From positions 1 through 58,943 of the forward strand of contig NZ_ABCK01000031.1 in NCBI RefSeq assembly GCF_000170755.1: a stretch of 58,943 nt of DNA, given 5' to 3'. How positions within the stretch are numbered: the stretch's first letter is position 1; every line of letters begins with the position of its first letter. The stretch is from Lentisphaera araneosa HTCC2155 (lineage in GTDB: Bacteria > Verrucomicrobiota > Lentisphaeria > Lentisphaerales > Lentisphaeraceae). Below are positions 1 to 10,141 of this stretch, one piece after another. The notes under the pieces were generated by a model. It worked only from the letters and a program-made list of their open reading frames with translations. It had not been told where the DNA came from and ran no database searches. The translations under genes were made by a program, and so were the position numbers.

Positions 1-273
1 ATCAAAATGTGGAGTCTCGCCGCGAATAACGGCACCTAAACAAATTACGGCATCATATTTACCTGTAGCAGCAAGCTTGTCTGCAACTACGGGAATTTCG
101 AAAGCACCAGGGATAATCACTGTATCAATATTGTCTTCGGAAACTCCGTGGCGACGGAAACAATCAATCGCACCTTCTTCAAGCTTAAAAGTAATTAACT
201 CATTAAAGCGAGCAGTAACAATAGCAAACTTTTTTCCTTCTCCAGTGAGAAGTCCTTCAATTTTACGGCCCAT
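1..273 (-). CDS. ribH: 6,7-dimethyl-8-ribityllumazine synthase (partial, 3' end outside window)
   Basis: Penultimate enzyme of riboflavin synthesis: it condenses 5-amino-6-ribitylamino-uracil with 3,4-dihydroxy-2-butanone 4-phosphate to give the lumazine. Only the first 91 codons are present, as the gene runs off the left edge. The translation starts [19 protein letters not shown] and contains the family motifs [19 protein letters not shown] and [14 protein letters not shown], the last ending in the His/Phe substrate region. The ATG at 273 is preceded by a clear AGGAG ribosome binding site. It lies 17 bases after the ribB stop, so the two genes form an operon making both substrate and product of the lumazine step. 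The identification is firm; the C-terminal third cannot be judged. Confidence 0.93.
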   Translation of the reverse strand, partial: MGRKIEGLLTGEGKKFAIVTARFNELITFKLEEGAIDCFRRHGVSEDNIDTVIIPGAFEIPVVADKLAATGKYDAVICLGAVIRGETPHFD

Positions 274-290
274 AATGAGCTCCTTCTTTA

Positions 291-893
291 TTATTTTTTT
301 AAGAACTGTACTAGATCTTCAATGGAGATCAACTTTAAGTCATGTTTTTGCACAAAGACTTTTAGTTCAGGAAGACGCGCCATCGAGCCATCTCCATTTA
401 AAATTTCACAAATGACTCCCACAGCTTGTGAGCCTGCCAATTTGGCTAAATCTACGGCCGCTTCAGTATGTCCTTCACGCTCTAAGACACCACCTGCTTT
501 GGCAATCAAGGGGAACATGTGGCCAGGACGCATAAAGTCGTCTGACGAAAAACTTGGGTCTGCTAAACGCTTAAGAGTAATGGATCGATCACTCGCAGAA
601 ATACCTGTCGTCGTATCATTCTTTGCGTCAACGGAAACTGTGAAGGCCGTTCCATAAGGACAGTCGTTGTAATCGGCCATGAGGGATAAATGTAATTCAT
701 CTGCACGTGCTTGAGTCATGGGAGCACAAATTAGGCCTCTACCATAAGTGGCCATAAAATTGACGGCTTCGGGATCTGCGAACTCCGCAACCATGAGTAG
801 GTCACCTTCATTCTCGCGATTTTCATCATCGACAACAACAATCATTTTACCTTGTTTTAGATCGTCAATGGCACTTTGTATTGAATCCAACAC
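291..893 (-). CDS. ribB: 3,4-dihydroxy-2-butanone 4-phosphate synthase
   Basis: Converts ribulose 5-phosphate to 3,4-dihydroxy-2-butanone 4-phosphate plus formate, one of the two feeder branches of riboflavin synthesis. At 200 residues it is a stand-alone RibB; there is no fused GTP cyclohydrolase II domain. Residues 22-31 read [10 protein letters not shown], the acidic metal/substrate loop of the family. Further on are the conserved RPGH stretch and [14 protein letters not shown] near residues 140-155. The start is GTG at 893 with only a weak purine-rich ribosome site. ribH follows after 17 bases in the same operon. No FMN riboswitch core is visible in the 160 bases upstream. Confidence 0.95.
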   Translation of the reverse strand: MLDSIQSAIDDLKQGKMIVVVDDENRENEGDLLMVAEFADPEAVNFMATYGRGLICAPMTQARADELHLSLMADYNDCPYGTAFTVSVDAKNDTTTGISASDRSITLKRLADPSFSSDDFMRPGHMFPLIAKAGGVLEREGHTEAAVDLAKLAGSQAVGVICEILNGDGSMARLPELKVFVQKHDLKLISIEDLVQFLKK

Positions 894-1057
894 GTCAATT
901 TTCCGTTTCTAATTTAATCATTTTCTAAATAGTAGGCAACATAATAGGCTAAGAAGGCCGTTTGTCCATACATTCTCGTGTCATATACGCAATGTATAAG
1001 CTTTGATCCAGAGTTTAAAGCTTGTGCTGAAGAATGATGTTCGAAATAGGAAAAAAA

Positions 1058-1133
<76 letters not shown>

Positions 1134-1162
1134 GCATTAAAGCATCAAGTCTTGAAAAAAAA

Positions 1163-1238
<76 letters not shown>

Positions 1239-1255
1239 GCCTCAAGACGGGGACA

Positions 1256-1283
1256 AGTATACATGGAGACTTTACTTAGTCAA
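1256..1283 (-). promoter_or_regulatory. sigma70-type promoter of the tRNA-Glu pair
   Basis: On the minus strand TTGACT (1278-1283) and TATACT (1256-1261) are separated by 16 bases, close to a perfect housekeeping promoter. The bases after the -10 box are GC-rich (TGTCCCCGTC), a discriminator typical of stable-RNA promoters under growth-rate control. The second point is inference from known stable-RNA promoters. Confidence 0.75.
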
Positions 1284-1310
1284 CCGTCTTTCATGAAAAA
1301 AATTAAATTT

Positions 1311-2483
1311 TTATTTAGAGCCATTTTTAAGCAGGATTTTATACTCTTCTTCGAGTCTCTCCACCATGCGATCTGTGCTGAAAAGCTTTTTTACTAATTT
1401 ACAACCACTTGCACCCATTTCACGCCGCTTTTCAGAGGACTCACAAAGGGTACTGAGAGCCACTTTTACATCCTCTAAATTTTCCGCTCGACACAAGTAA
1501 CCCGTCTGCTCATTTTTCACGACTTCAGGAGCACCATCAAGGTTAAAGGCTATTGCAGGCTTAGCTGCAGCAAGACCTTGAACCACGGCACGCGGGAGAC
1601 CTTCTCGCAAAGAAAGGTGACAAAGAATATCTGACGCCAATACGTATCTCGGGACTTCTGTCGGTGGAACTAAACCCGTGAAACGAAATCGATCGCTCAA
1701 GCCTCGCTTCTTCAAATCGGCCTCTATCTCTTCTCTTAATAAGCCGTCACCGACTAAGACAAAGTAGAGCTTGGGGTGACTCTTACAGACTTCCTCGGCG
1801 GCATCAATTAAGAAGTCATGACCTTTCAATTCAAAAAGACGCGCCACTTTTACGACAACAACCGCATCTTCGTCTAAATTCAATTCTTCACGAACGACTT
1901 TGCGGACTCCGCTAGGGTCTTTCTCATCCGTGTAAGGCTCTAAATTCATACCACTGTGCACTGTCTTGAATTTTTCACGAGGAGCCACTCCAGCTTCCAC
2001 ATACTGATCCGTCATCGCGTCCGCCACGCAGAGCAATTGATGACAGCGCTTGGCTGCAAATTTTTCACTCTCGATATAAAGGCGATTTTTCCACGCTTTT
2101 TCATAGCGATGAAATGGTGGCCCATGTACCGTGTGAATAACGGCTGGAACTTTTTCTTTCCATGCCGCAGCTCGACCAATAATTCCCGCTTTAGAAGCAT
2201 GAGTATGGACCACGTCAAACTTTTCTTCTTTGATAATTTGGCGCAGGACAAAATAGCAACGCAAGTCTTTAAGAGGATTAATGCTCCTAATCAAATCTTC
2301 AACTTCAATAATTTTGAGTCCAGTCGTATCGTGTTTTTCGAGAAGCTTACCTTCAGGGCCGGTGGTTGGTCCTGTTATCAAAATGACTTCGTGACCATCT
2401 CTCACCTGCCCCATGCAGGATAAAAGAGTATTTTCTTGTGCACCCCCTATAATCATGCGGGTGATAATGTGAGCTATCTTCAA
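1311..2483 (-). CDS. GT4-family glycosyltransferase
   Basis: A retaining GT-B fold glycosyltransferase that moves a sugar from a nucleotide donor to an unknown acceptor at the cytoplasmic face of the membrane. The N-terminal acceptor domain starts KIAHIITRMIIGGAQENT (GGAQENT at residues 13-19) and has VHTHASKAGIIGR and HTVHGPPFH. The C-terminal donor domain has VARLFELKGHDFLIDA, LVGDG and, near residues 290-310, the E-x7-E type element REGLPRAVVQGLAA. There is no signal peptide. The start is TTG at 2483 with GGAG eight bases upstream. It stands alone, so the product (exopolysaccharide, LPS or glycolipid) is open. Confidence 0.88.
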   Translation of the reverse strand: MKIAHIITRMIIGGAQENTLLSCMGQVRDGHEVILITGPTTGPEGKLLEKHDTTGLKIIEVEDLIRSINPLKDLRCYFVLRQIIKEEKFDVVHTHASKAGIIGRAAAWKEKVPAVIHTVHGPPFHRYEKAWKNRLYIESEKFAAKRCHQLLCVADAMTDQYVEAGVAPREKFKTVHSGMNLEPYTDEKDPSGVRKVVREELNLDEDAVVVVKVARLFELKGHDFLIDAAEEVCKSHPKLYFVLVGDGLLREEIEADLKKRGLSDRFRFTGLVPPTEVPRYVLASDILCHLSLREGLPRAVVQGLAAAKPAIAFNLDGAPEVVKNEQTGYLCRAENLEDVKVALSTLCESSEKRREMGASGCKLVKKLFSTDRMVERLEEEYKILLKNGSK

Positions 2484-2770
2484 ATGGATCTCCGTGCTAT
2501 CTATAGCTGCGCATTATAAAACTTTTTCCCTATTGTCACAATAGCCATAAGAGAGGTGTAGTTTCAAATAGAGTTAAAATCACCAAAAAAAGTTGATTTT
2601 TACTCCATTTATCATATCATAAATAATTTTTAGCGAATAGAATAGCCTTTTTGAGGAAAATAAATTGTGTCTTAAATATGTAAAACATGTTAGATATTTC
2701 ATTCCTTTTCGTAAAGAATATGTAACTCATCACGTTTAATCATGAACACAAGAATTTTAAGGACTTTTGA

Positions 2771-5329
2771 TTGCTCTACAAAACCACATTAATTTTAATC
2801 TCACTTTGCTTCTCGACTTTTGCCGAACAAGCTAAGTTACAGCCCTATACGCCTGCTGTATCGTTAAGAGTGGAATCACAAGCCAAGAGTGCACAAAGCT
2901 TCAAATCCGGCCGCAGCACATCTGTCATCGATTTTATCCTGCCAGATGGAGCTGCAGTTAAAGAAGGTGACGTCGTCATTCGCTTTAACAGCGAGCGCGT
3001 TAGACACCGCTACGATCAAAAAGTTAACGCTAAGAACTCCTCCGAAATCACTTATAAAAATAAGATTTTTGACATCAATAACAACATCAAAGATCTCAAG
3101 AACGAACTTAAAGATCACAAAGAAGCCATCTTAACCCAAGAAGTCACACTCGATACCGTTCTCAATCTCCCCAAACAAGAAACCGTCAAGTTATCAAAAA
3201 GTAACCTGCGCGTTTCAGAAGTTGACTATGAAGCCGCAAAAGAAGAAATGGAGAAGGCCAAAGTTCGCTACGAAAAAGGCTATATCTCATCCGTTGAATA
3301 CGCTGAGATTGAATTGAATTACAATATTAAAAAGAACTCATTAAACCAAAAGCAAGAACTTCTTCAGATAAGTGAACGCAAAGCTGACCCTAGAGATGTC
3401 AAAAAACAAGAACTCAAACTAGAAAACAACAAGCTTCAGCATGCATTTTCCCTTAAAAGTTTAGCCGACTCCACAAAAATCGCTGACTCCAAAATTAAAA
3501 AACAAGAAAAATACCTTGAGAAGCTAGACGATGACATCGAAAGATATAGTGAACGTTTAGAAAAACTGTCTCACAAAGCTGAAATTGACGGCTATGTGAA
3601 ATACGCCAACATTTCTTCTCCTATTGAAGCAGGGAGCATTATCTACTGGGGGCAATCTGTGGCTTCAATACCCGACTTAAGTTCCACTTATTTCACGGCT
3701 TATCTCCCAGAAACCAAAATCAAACACTTTAAAGTTGGTGGTAAAGGAACTATACAAGTCAGTGGTCGTCTTGACACTCAGCTCAAAGTAAGAATCAGTA
3801 AAATATCTGCCACTCCGGAAGACATTGCCTATCAAACGAAAATAAGTTGGGGGAAAACGGCAAAAACCACTGGTGTTAAGTTTTATTTACTCACTTTGAA
3901 ACCCGAGGAACTCCCTTCTTGGCTTCGTCCTGGTATGACGGGCATGCTGGATTTAAGCACCGAAGAGCAAGAACGTTTTGCCGTACCCGCAGACCTAATT
4001 CACCACCGCGATAACAAAACTTATATTGCCTATGACAATATAATGAACGAAGTCAGCGGAGAGTTCCAAGGTAAATATTTTTTCTTCACACAACCTGAAG
4101 ATTATCAAAGTCGTTCTTTCCAAAAATCGGCTCCATGGCCACTAAAAGATGAAGCCATCAGTGAAGAGTTCACAGGTAACTCCCTCGTCTTACGCGGCGA
4201 AATGAATGCCGTTCGCGAGAACCTCGTCATCGTACCCTTTTTATCGGACAAAACGACAATTTCTTGGCTTATCCCTGAAGAATCTCGTGTCGAACAAGGC
4301 GAAATACTAGCTAAACTAGATGCCACTGAATTGGATGAAACTATTTTAAAGGCAGAGACTAAATTAGCTGATTTGGAGGAAGCTCTGGAAAACGCCAAAA
4401 CGAAACTTGAAAAAACTCAAGATGAATTTGCGTTTGACAAAAAACGCTTAAAGAATTCATTGGAGTCAGCTCGCTTCAGCAAAGACATTGTTGTGAACCC
4501 ACTATTGAGTGCAACTCTCGTTAACAAACGCTATACTTGGAAGTCATTAAAAATCCAATTAGATCATAAACAATTTCTATACAATAGATTAAAAGCTAAA
4601 CCGAGCCACCTCGTGTCTAGTAGCGAAATGGCCAAAGCTAAACTCGCCTATGAAGAAGCGGTACTGAAACTCGAAAAAGCTAAAATTGATTTAGATGAAG
4701 AAGAGAAAGGCGCTACTTCTGCTGAGATCGCAAAAGCTGAAATTGATTTCGAGTTAGCCAAAGATAATATTGACAGAGTGATTCAACGCATGCCCATAGA
4801 TATAGAAGAAGATAAAAATACCCTAAAAAGTGCTGAGATTGCTTTAGACAATCACAAAACATACCTAATTAAGCTCAAACAAGAATACGAAAGCCTGACG
4901 ATTAAAGCCCCCACTAAAGGCACCGTTCACTACAAAAAACTTTGGGGCTCAAATGGCGTGACGAAAGTTGATATTGGCACAGAAGTTCGATCTTGGAATC
5001 GTATACTTTCTCTTCCCGAAACTGATACTATGACGGTGAAGGTTAAAGTTTTGGAAAAGTTTCACCCCATGATCAAAGAAAATGTCGAAGTCAACATCAC
5101 CATTGCTTCAATTGAAGGTCGTGTATTTAAAGGGACACTGGGGAAGCCAGGCTTTAACTTTGAGCCAGATAACGAAATTGAACAAAGTACCGACCCCTAT
5201 TCTTCTAGAGAACCGACGGGAAAAGTTTTTAGTATCTACGAAATCAAACTCCCCCCACTTAATAAATATCATATAAAACCTGGATCAGTGGCGAAAGTTG
5301 AAATTCCTCTTGAGGGTGGCGAACTATGA
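2771..5329 (+). CDS. Tandem double membrane-fusion (HlyD/MacA-like) adaptor protein
   Basis: First gene of a four-gene efflux operon; a periplasmic adaptor expected to bridge the inner-membrane ABC transporter and the TolC-type channel. A signal peptide of about 18 residues (LYKTTLILISLCFSTFA) starts at a TTG codon. At 852 residues it is about twice the usual adaptor length and contains two successive adaptor modules. The first has a half-lipoyl motif near 50-70 (LPDGAAVKEGDVVIRF), a long coiled-coil hairpin, and a second half-lipoyl and beta-barrel near 270-330. The second has the same order: half-lipoyl near 490-515 (IPEESRVEQGEILAKLD), a coiled coil to about 710, then IKAPTKGTVHYKKLWG and a barrel. 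It overlaps the next gene by ATGA. The duplication is seen in the sequence; the assembly role is inference. Confidence 0.85.
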   Translation: MLYKTTLILISLCFSTFAEQAKLQPYTPAVSLRVESQAKSAQSFKSGRSTSVIDFILPDGAAVKEGDVVIRFNSERVRHRYDQKVNAKNSSEITYKNKIFDINNNIKDLKNELKDHKEAILTQEVTLDTVLNLPKQETVKLSKSNLRVSEVDYEAAKEEMEKAKVRYEKGYISSVEYAEIELNYNIKKNSLNQKQELLQISERKADPRDVKKQELKLENNKLQHAFSLKSLADSTKIADSKIKKQEKYLEKLDDDIERYSERLEKLSHKAEIDGYVKYANISSPIEAGSIIYWGQSVASIPDLSSTYFTAYLPETKIKHFKVGGKGTIQVSGRLDTQLKVRISKISATPEDIAYQTKISWGKTAKTTGVKFYLLTLKPEELPSWLRPGMTGMLDLSTEEQERFAVPADLIHHRDNKTYIAYDNIMNEVSGEFQGKYFFFTQPEDYQSRSFQKSAPWPLKDEAISEEFTGNSLVLRGEMNAVRENLVIVPFLSDKTTISWLIPEESRVEQGEILAKLDATELDETILKAETKLADLEEALENAKTKLEKTQDEFAFDKKRLKNSLESARFSKDIVVNPLLSATLVNKRYTWKSLKIQLDHKQFLYNRLKAKPSHLVSSSEMAKAKLAYEEAVLKLEKAKIDLDEEEKGATSAEIAKAEIDFELAKDNIDRVIQRMPIDIEEDKNTLKSAEIALDNHKTYLIKLKQEYESLTIKAPTKGTVHYKKLWGSNGVTKVDIGTEVRSWNRILSLPETDTMTVKVKVLEKFHPMIKENVEVNITIASIEGRVFKGTLGKPGFNFEPDNEIEQSTDPYSSREPTGKVFSIYEIKLPPLNKYHIKPGSVAKVEIPLEGGEL

Positions 5330-6750
5330 AAAAAATTGCTTTCATTGCTCTCCTAGCTTGTACCTGCTTCGCCTTTCTGCTCTACAAGCCTCGATCCAAA
5401 TCACAAATTTACGTCTCTGCCTCACTTGTTGATCAAGAGCAAAACCTTCTGGAAAGAGGTCATGTCAGCCCTGCCATCAAGTATCCCGTAGTCAGTGGTA
5501 GCAGTGGCAATTTACTAAGTATCCTCCCGAATAACACTTACGTAAAAAAAGGTGAGCTTGTCGCTTCGATTGACAACAAAACAATGTTAGATGAAATCCG
5601 AGGTTTAGAGAACAATCTAAATAATTACCAGCGTTACATAAATCTACAAAAGTTGACCATGGACCTAAACCTCAAGAGTTATGATGCCAGTGTCCGTACC
5701 TACAGAAGTAAGCTCAAACGTTCACGAGAAATTTATAGTTACGAGAAAAACAAACCTCATCCCCATGAAGTAAAAACTATGAAAATCAATCGCAAGCTTG
5801 CCGAGCTTAAACTTGCCGAAGATGAACGAGTTCTGAAAATCGAGAAAAAACTCTATGAAAAAAACTTCATCTCCGCGATGGCTTACGATAAATTCGTCAA
5901 GAATGTCAAGCTATCAAAGGAGAACCTTCGCCAAGTTATCACTGAAAACACCTCTTTGATGAAAGGTGTTGATGAAGATAAATTAAAAGTTCTTGATCAA
6001 AACATCGAAAATGCAAAAGTGGCTTTAGAGAAACAAGTTGAGATGCGTAAGCGACAAGAGGAATCATTAAACAATAAATTAAAAGAAACTCAAGCCAAAA
6101 TCGATACTATCTTAACTGACCTCAATTACAAAAAGAAAATTTCTAAACAAACACAAATTCTTGCACCCGAAGATGGCTACTTAAGAATTAAAAAGAAACG
6201 AGATTGGAGTTCTGGCGGGGTTTATCTCCCCTATAGAGCAGGTAATAGCGTTGGTCAAAACGTTATCATAGCCGACGTTATTAATCCAACAAAAATGGAA
6301 GTCAGTTGCACAGTCAATGAATCAGACTACGATAAAATCAAACCTGGCATGCCTGTCAACCTCGAGTTTATCGCCTACCCAGAACAAACTATGAAAGGAA
6401 AAGTTATCGACATCGCTGGCCTAGGTCAAGATAGAAATAACTGGGTTGATAGCCCCGACGGAAAGAGTCGAGTTTACCTCTTTGAAATTAAAATTGAACT
6501 TGCTTCAAATAAGCTCAAACTTCATCCAGGCATGAGCGTATCAGTTAACTTTAAACTTGCGAACAAACGTCAATACCTCACTATTCCTCGCTCAGCTATT
6601 ATACATAGTGAGTCAGGTCTCTATGTACGAACTTATGAGGGCCGTAAACTCGTGAAAGGCCGCGTCCTAGATCACTTTAATTTCATCATCGAAGAAGGCA
6701 TCTCTGAAGGCGAGCAAGTTCTACTCTACCCAGGAGGTAACAATGAGTGA
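5326..6750 (+). CDS. MacA/HlyD-like periplasmic adaptor protein
   Basis: Second adaptor of the efflux operon, 474 residues, with an N-terminal membrane anchor or signal sequence (KKIAFIALLACTCFAFLLY). A half-lipoyl motif (LPNNTYVKKGELVASIDNKT) is followed by a long charged coiled-coil hairpin at about 90-280. The second lipoyl half is ILAPEDGYLRIK, followed by a beta-barrel and a membrane-proximal domain (KPGMPVNLEF, LHPGMSVSVNF, LTIPRSAII). This is the standard MacA order. It overlaps the double adaptor by four bases and the ABC gene by eight, so translation is probably coupled. Having two adaptors for one pump is unusual and may mean a mixed hexameric tube (inference). Confidence 0.9.
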   Translation: MKKIAFIALLACTCFAFLLYKPRSKSQIYVSASLVDQEQNLLERGHVSPAIKYPVVSGSSGNLLSILPNNTYVKKGELVASIDNKTMLDEIRGLENNLNNYQRYINLQKLTMDLNLKSYDASVRTYRSKLKRSREIYSYEKNKPHPHEVKTMKINRKLAELKLAEDERVLKIEKKLYEKNFISAMAYDKFVKNVKLSKENLRQVITENTSLMKGVDEDKLKVLDQNIENAKVALEKQVEMRKRQEESLNNKLKETQAKIDTILTDLNYKKKISKQTQILAPEDGYLRIKKKRDWSSGGVYLPYRAGNSVGQNVIIADVINPTKMEVSCTVNESDYDKIKPGMPVNLEFIAYPEQTMKGKVIDIAGLGQDRNNWVDSPDGKSRVYLFEIKIELASNKLKLHPGMSVSVNFKLANKRQYLTIPRSAIIHSESGLYVRTYEGRKLVKGRVLDHFNFIIEEGISEGEQVLLYPGGNNE

Positions 6751-8707
6751 TCACCTCATCAAAATCCGTAATCTCCAACGCCATTATCACATGGGAGAAG
6801 AAACTGTAAAAGCACTTGACGGAGTTGACCTCGATATCCAAGCAGGCGAGTTCGTCATGATCATTGGTAGCTCGGGTTCAGGTAAATCCACCCTCATGCA
6901 CATACTCGGTTTACTTGATACTCCTGATGGGGGAACTCTCGAGTACAACGGCGTCGATGTCGCTCAAATGAAAGATGAAGAATTATCCTCCTTCCGAAAC
7001 CGTACCGTTGGCTTCGTTTTTCAGCAATTCAACTTACTCCCAACGCTCACCATTACCGAAAACATTGCTCTTCCTCTCGCCTATGCCGGTGGTGTAAAAG
7101 AAGACAATTTAGAAGTTGCCAAAGTATATGCCACCAAAATGGGCTTGGGAGAACGTCTAGGCCATAAACCCACAGAACTTTCTGGTGGTCAAAATCAACG
7201 TGTAGCTATTGCTCGTGCCCTAGTGAACACCCCAGACATCCTCATGGCAGATGAACCCACTGGTGCTCTCGACTCGAAAACGGGCCAAGAGATCATGGAT
7301 ATTCTTCATCAGCTCAACCGAGAAGGCAAAACGATCATCATGGTGACTCACGATCGTGAATTAGCCGAAACGGGAACACGTAAAATCACTATGAAAGATG
7401 GCGTCGTCATTGATGATACTGGCCATTCAAAACTTCCCGAGACCAAACAAGATAAACGCCCAGAAATTGGCTACGGCATCCGACTCCGCCAACTCGTCAT
7501 GTCTGGTGTGCGCGAGGGTCTGCTCCCACATAAAATGCGCTCATTCCTCACCATGTTGGGCATCATCATCGGTGTCAGCTCAGTCATTTGCATGTCTTCG
7601 TTCTCTTTGGGCAGTAAAAAGAAACAAGCCGATCAAATTAGAGCTCTAGGTTCAAATTTGGTCAAAATCACCAATACACCTCTCAAGGACCTTGAGCTCA
7701 ACCAAGCGCGAATCCGTGGCTCTCTAGGCCTCAGCCTCAAAGACTATCAAACCTTAACAGGTAAAGAAGGGCTCCAAGCTCACGCCGCACTTCGAGAAAC
7801 TCCCATGACCGTGCTGAACGATGGGCACTTACTCAAATCACGAGTGAGAGCGACTGAAGGTGACTTCCTTCGTGTGAACAACCTCAAACTAAGTGAAGGG
7901 CGTGACTTTGACCCCTTTGATCAAAACTTTGCTGCCAAAGTCTGTATAGTTGGTTCAAGTGTCGCTTCAAAAATTACTGAACCTGTCTTAGGAAAAACAC
8001 TCACCCTTGGTGGTGTCCCCTATACGATTGTCGGTGTCCTTAAAAATCAAAGCATTAATTTAGGCGGGCTTGAGGCCTCGGGACTTAAGGACTCTAACTC
8101 AGATATCCTCATTCCACTACAAACCGCACTCGCCCGCATTAACCAACAAAAATTACGTAGCCAACTCGATGAGATCCAACTGCAAGTTAAAAACGAAGAT
8201 CTTCTTATTTCCGCAGGTGCTGAAATCGCAAAAATCATTCAAGGGCTTCACAACGGCGTGAAAGACTTCGAGATTGTCATTCCCATCGATCTCTTACGCC
8301 AAAAGGAAGAGGCAGGTAAACTCTTAGACATTCTCACTGTGATTATCTCCTCAATCTCCATGGTGGTCGGGGGTATCGGTATCATGAATATCATGCTCGC
8401 ATCCGTTCGTGAACGCGTTCGCGAAATTGGTATCCGCCGCGCGACTGGCGCCTCTCAAAACAACATTTTAATGCAGTTCCTTGCTGAAGCGATTATCCTC
8501 TCCGCTACGGGTGGCGTTTTAGGAGTCGGCTTATCCATCATAGTCGTTTTTGCGACCTGTAGTCTCGTCGAAATCCCCGTGGTTTTTTCTATCCCCCTTT
8601 TATTTATTTCCTTTGCTGCATCCATGTCGACCGGTTTAGTTTTCGGTCTCTTCCCCGCAAAAAATGCAGCTGAACTTAACCCCGTAGAAGCATTGAGAAG
8701 CGAATGA
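6743..8707 (+). CDS. macB: MacB-like ABC transporter, fused ATPase and permease
   Basis: A non-canonical ABC transporter that works as a mechanotransmission engine, driving periplasmic substrates into a TolC duct. The N-terminal ATPase has Walker A GSSGSGKST (42-50), a Q-loop at FVFQQF, signature LSGGQ (146-150), Walker B ILMADE (166-171) and an H-loop TH near 202. One membrane helix follows at about 265-290, then a periplasmic MacB_PCD domain to about 525, then three helices with the FtsX-type motif VRERVREIGIRRATGA. Length 654 is typical. The start overlaps the upstream adaptor by eight bases and the stop overlaps the tolC-like start as ATGA. The symbol marks family membership; the substrate is unknown. 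Confidence 0.93.
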   Translation: MSDHLIKIRNLQRHYHMGEETVKALDGVDLDIQAGEFVMIIGSSGSGKSTLMHILGLLDTPDGGTLEYNGVDVAQMKDEELSSFRNRTVGFVFQQFNLLPTLTITENIALPLAYAGGVKEDNLEVAKVYATKMGLGERLGHKPTELSGGQNQRVAIARALVNTPDILMADEPTGALDSKTGQEIMDILHQLNREGKTIIMVTHDRELAETGTRKITMKDGVVIDDTGHSKLPETKQDKRPEIGYGIRLRQLVMSGVREGLLPHKMRSFLTMLGIIIGVSSVICMSSFSLGSKKKQADQIRALGSNLVKITNTPLKDLELNQARIRGSLGLSLKDYQTLTGKEGLQAHAALRETPMTVLNDGHLLKSRVRATEGDFLRVNNLKLSEGRDFDPFDQNFAAKVCIVGSSVASKITEPVLGKTLTLGGVPYTIVGVLKNQSINLGGLEASGLKDSNSDILIPLQTALARINQQKLRSQLDEIQLQVKNEDLLISAGAEIAKIIQGLHNGVKDFEIVIPIDLLRQKEEAGKLLDILTVIISSISMVVGGIGIMNIMLASVRERVREIGIRRATGASQNNILMQFLAEAIILSATGGVLGVGLSIIVVFATCSLVEIPVVFSIPLLFISFAASMSTGLVFGLFPAKNAAELNPVEALRSE

Positions 8708-10089
8708 AAAACTTATTATTTATCTTTCTTTTTGCATGTTCACTCCAAGCTCAGAAAAAAACTTGGGCCATTGATGACATCATTGAATATGCCGTTAAAA
8801 ACTCACACACCATTAAAACTTCTGAACTGAGTTTAGAAAACCGCGTTCAAAACTCCGCCATCGCTCGTGCCGCTTATGACCTATCTATAAGTTCAACCGC
8901 GAGTTCCAAGACGGACGGCAGCTCAGATGCTCAAACTTTTCGATTAAACCAACCCTTGCCTGCTGGTTTTGAGTTCAATGTGACGGGAGCTCACTCACAA
9001 GATGGCGATAATAACACAGATAATACCGACCTTGGTATCTCCCTTTCCAAACAAATTCTCGGTGGTGGCAGTCTTAGTACATCATTAAAGAATATCCGTA
9101 ATGCTCATACCGATGAATTGATTAGCCTCAACTCACTCAAACGCTCAAAACGCGATCTCGTGCGTGATGTCATGAATAGCTTTTACCGTCTCATTCGAGT
9201 CACAAAGTCACTCGATATTTCGAAGCGACGCCTCGAGACCTCTAAGAAAAACTTGGAGATGGCCATTGCTCGTGAAGATCCCCTCGATATTTCCTCGGCA
9301 AAAATCAACGTCCCTCGTGATGAGATCTCTGTTATTGCAGCAGGCGTGCGCTTAAAAAATGAACTCGATAATCTTCAAGTTCTCATGGGCTTAGCTCCAG
9401 AAGAAGAATTCAAAGTTGAAACCAATTTCGAATTCTCATTGGCAAAACCCAATAGCGTTGAAGACATGAAATACGCTCAACAAAATTCTGAAGACTTTCT
9501 CAACGTCGAACTCGCGCGAATTAAGCTGACTAGAGAACTCGAAGATCGCGATGAGAGAAACTCTGTAGATGTCAGCCTATTTGTACGACACAATTTAGAA
9601 AATGATACCAACGAAAATATTAACCTACGAGGTAAAGAAGATACAACTGTTGGAGTCAATGTAAATTGGACCCTTGGCAACCGTGCTGAAATTGCCCAAC
9701 TGCAAATTGCTAAAAATAATCTGCGTGAAAATAATTTTGACTACAAAATCCTCTATAATGATCGTTTACAAAGTCTGCGTAGCTTAGAACGTGCACTCAA
9801 TGAACTCAACACCTCTATTCAAGTTCAAATTCAAGAAATTAAATTCAATGAGGAACAAGTCGAGCTCTATAAAGACCGTTGGGAAAGTGGCAAAATGGCC
9901 ATCCTCGAATACCTACGTAGCCAAAACCGCCTCGAAGATTCTCGTATCCAACTCATCAATCTCCAGACCAACTATATGGAAACACTGCAAAACTACCTTT
10001 TTGATACGGGAATGTCCTACGCTCCAAACTTAACCATAGTGAAAAAAGAGAAGCTGACTGACCTCGAAGAAATCACCATCTTCAAATAA
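8704..10089 (+). CDS. TolC-family outer membrane efflux protein
   Basis: Last gene of the efflux operon and the predicted outer-membrane channel of the tripartite pump. It has 461 residues with a signal peptide (KNLLFIFLFACSLQA). The protein shows the two-fold repeat of the family, with long amphipathic helical stretches at about 115-215 and 320-430. Between them are strand-like segments such as TTVGVNVNWTLGNRAEIAQLQIAKNN. The late segment YKDRWESGKMAILEYLRSQNRLEDSRIQL matches the helical hairpin common to OEP proteins, given here by its start YKDRW and end RIQL. The start codon overlaps the macB stop, so the four genes form one coupled operon. Confidence 0.87.
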   Translation: MKNLLFIFLFACSLQAQKKTWAIDDIIEYAVKNSHTIKTSELSLENRVQNSAIARAAYDLSISSTASSKTDGSSDAQTFRLNQPLPAGFEFNVTGAHSQDGDNNTDNTDLGISLSKQILGGGSLSTSLKNIRNAHTDELISLNSLKRSKRDLVRDVMNSFYRLIRVTKSLDISKRRLETSKKNLEMAIAREDPLDISSAKINVPRDEISVIAAGVRLKNELDNLQVLMGLAPEEEFKVETNFEFSLAKPNSVEDMKYAQQNSEDFLNVELARIKLTRELEDRDERNSVDVSLFVRHNLENDTNENINLRGKEDTTVGVNVNWTLGNRAEIAQLQIAKNNLRENNFDYKILYNDRLQSLRSLERALNELNTSIQVQIQEIKFNEEQVELYKDRWESGKMAILEYLRSQNRLEDSRIQLINLQTNYMETLQNYLFDTGMSYAPNLTIVKKEKLTDLEEITIFK

Positions 10090-10092
10090 AAA

Positions 10093-10118
10093 AAGAGCGT
10101 GCCCTTAGGCACGCTCTT
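10093..10118 (-). terminator. Rho-independent terminator of the sod gene (may act both ways)
   Basis: An 11-bp perfect stem, AAGAGCGTGCC (10093-10103) with GGCACGCTCTT (10108-10118), and a 4-nt loop. Read on the minus strand it is followed by a run of T from the A-rich 10087-10094 stretch, making it a strong terminator for the superoxide dismutase gene. On the plus strand it follows the efflux operon stop by three bases, but there is no good T run. Confidence 0.8.
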
Positions 10119-10141
10119 ATACAATCAGGTTTTACTGAAAC

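Noticed and set aside
894-1057. FMN riboswitch before ribB
   Set aside because: No conserved RFN core sequences are recognisable.
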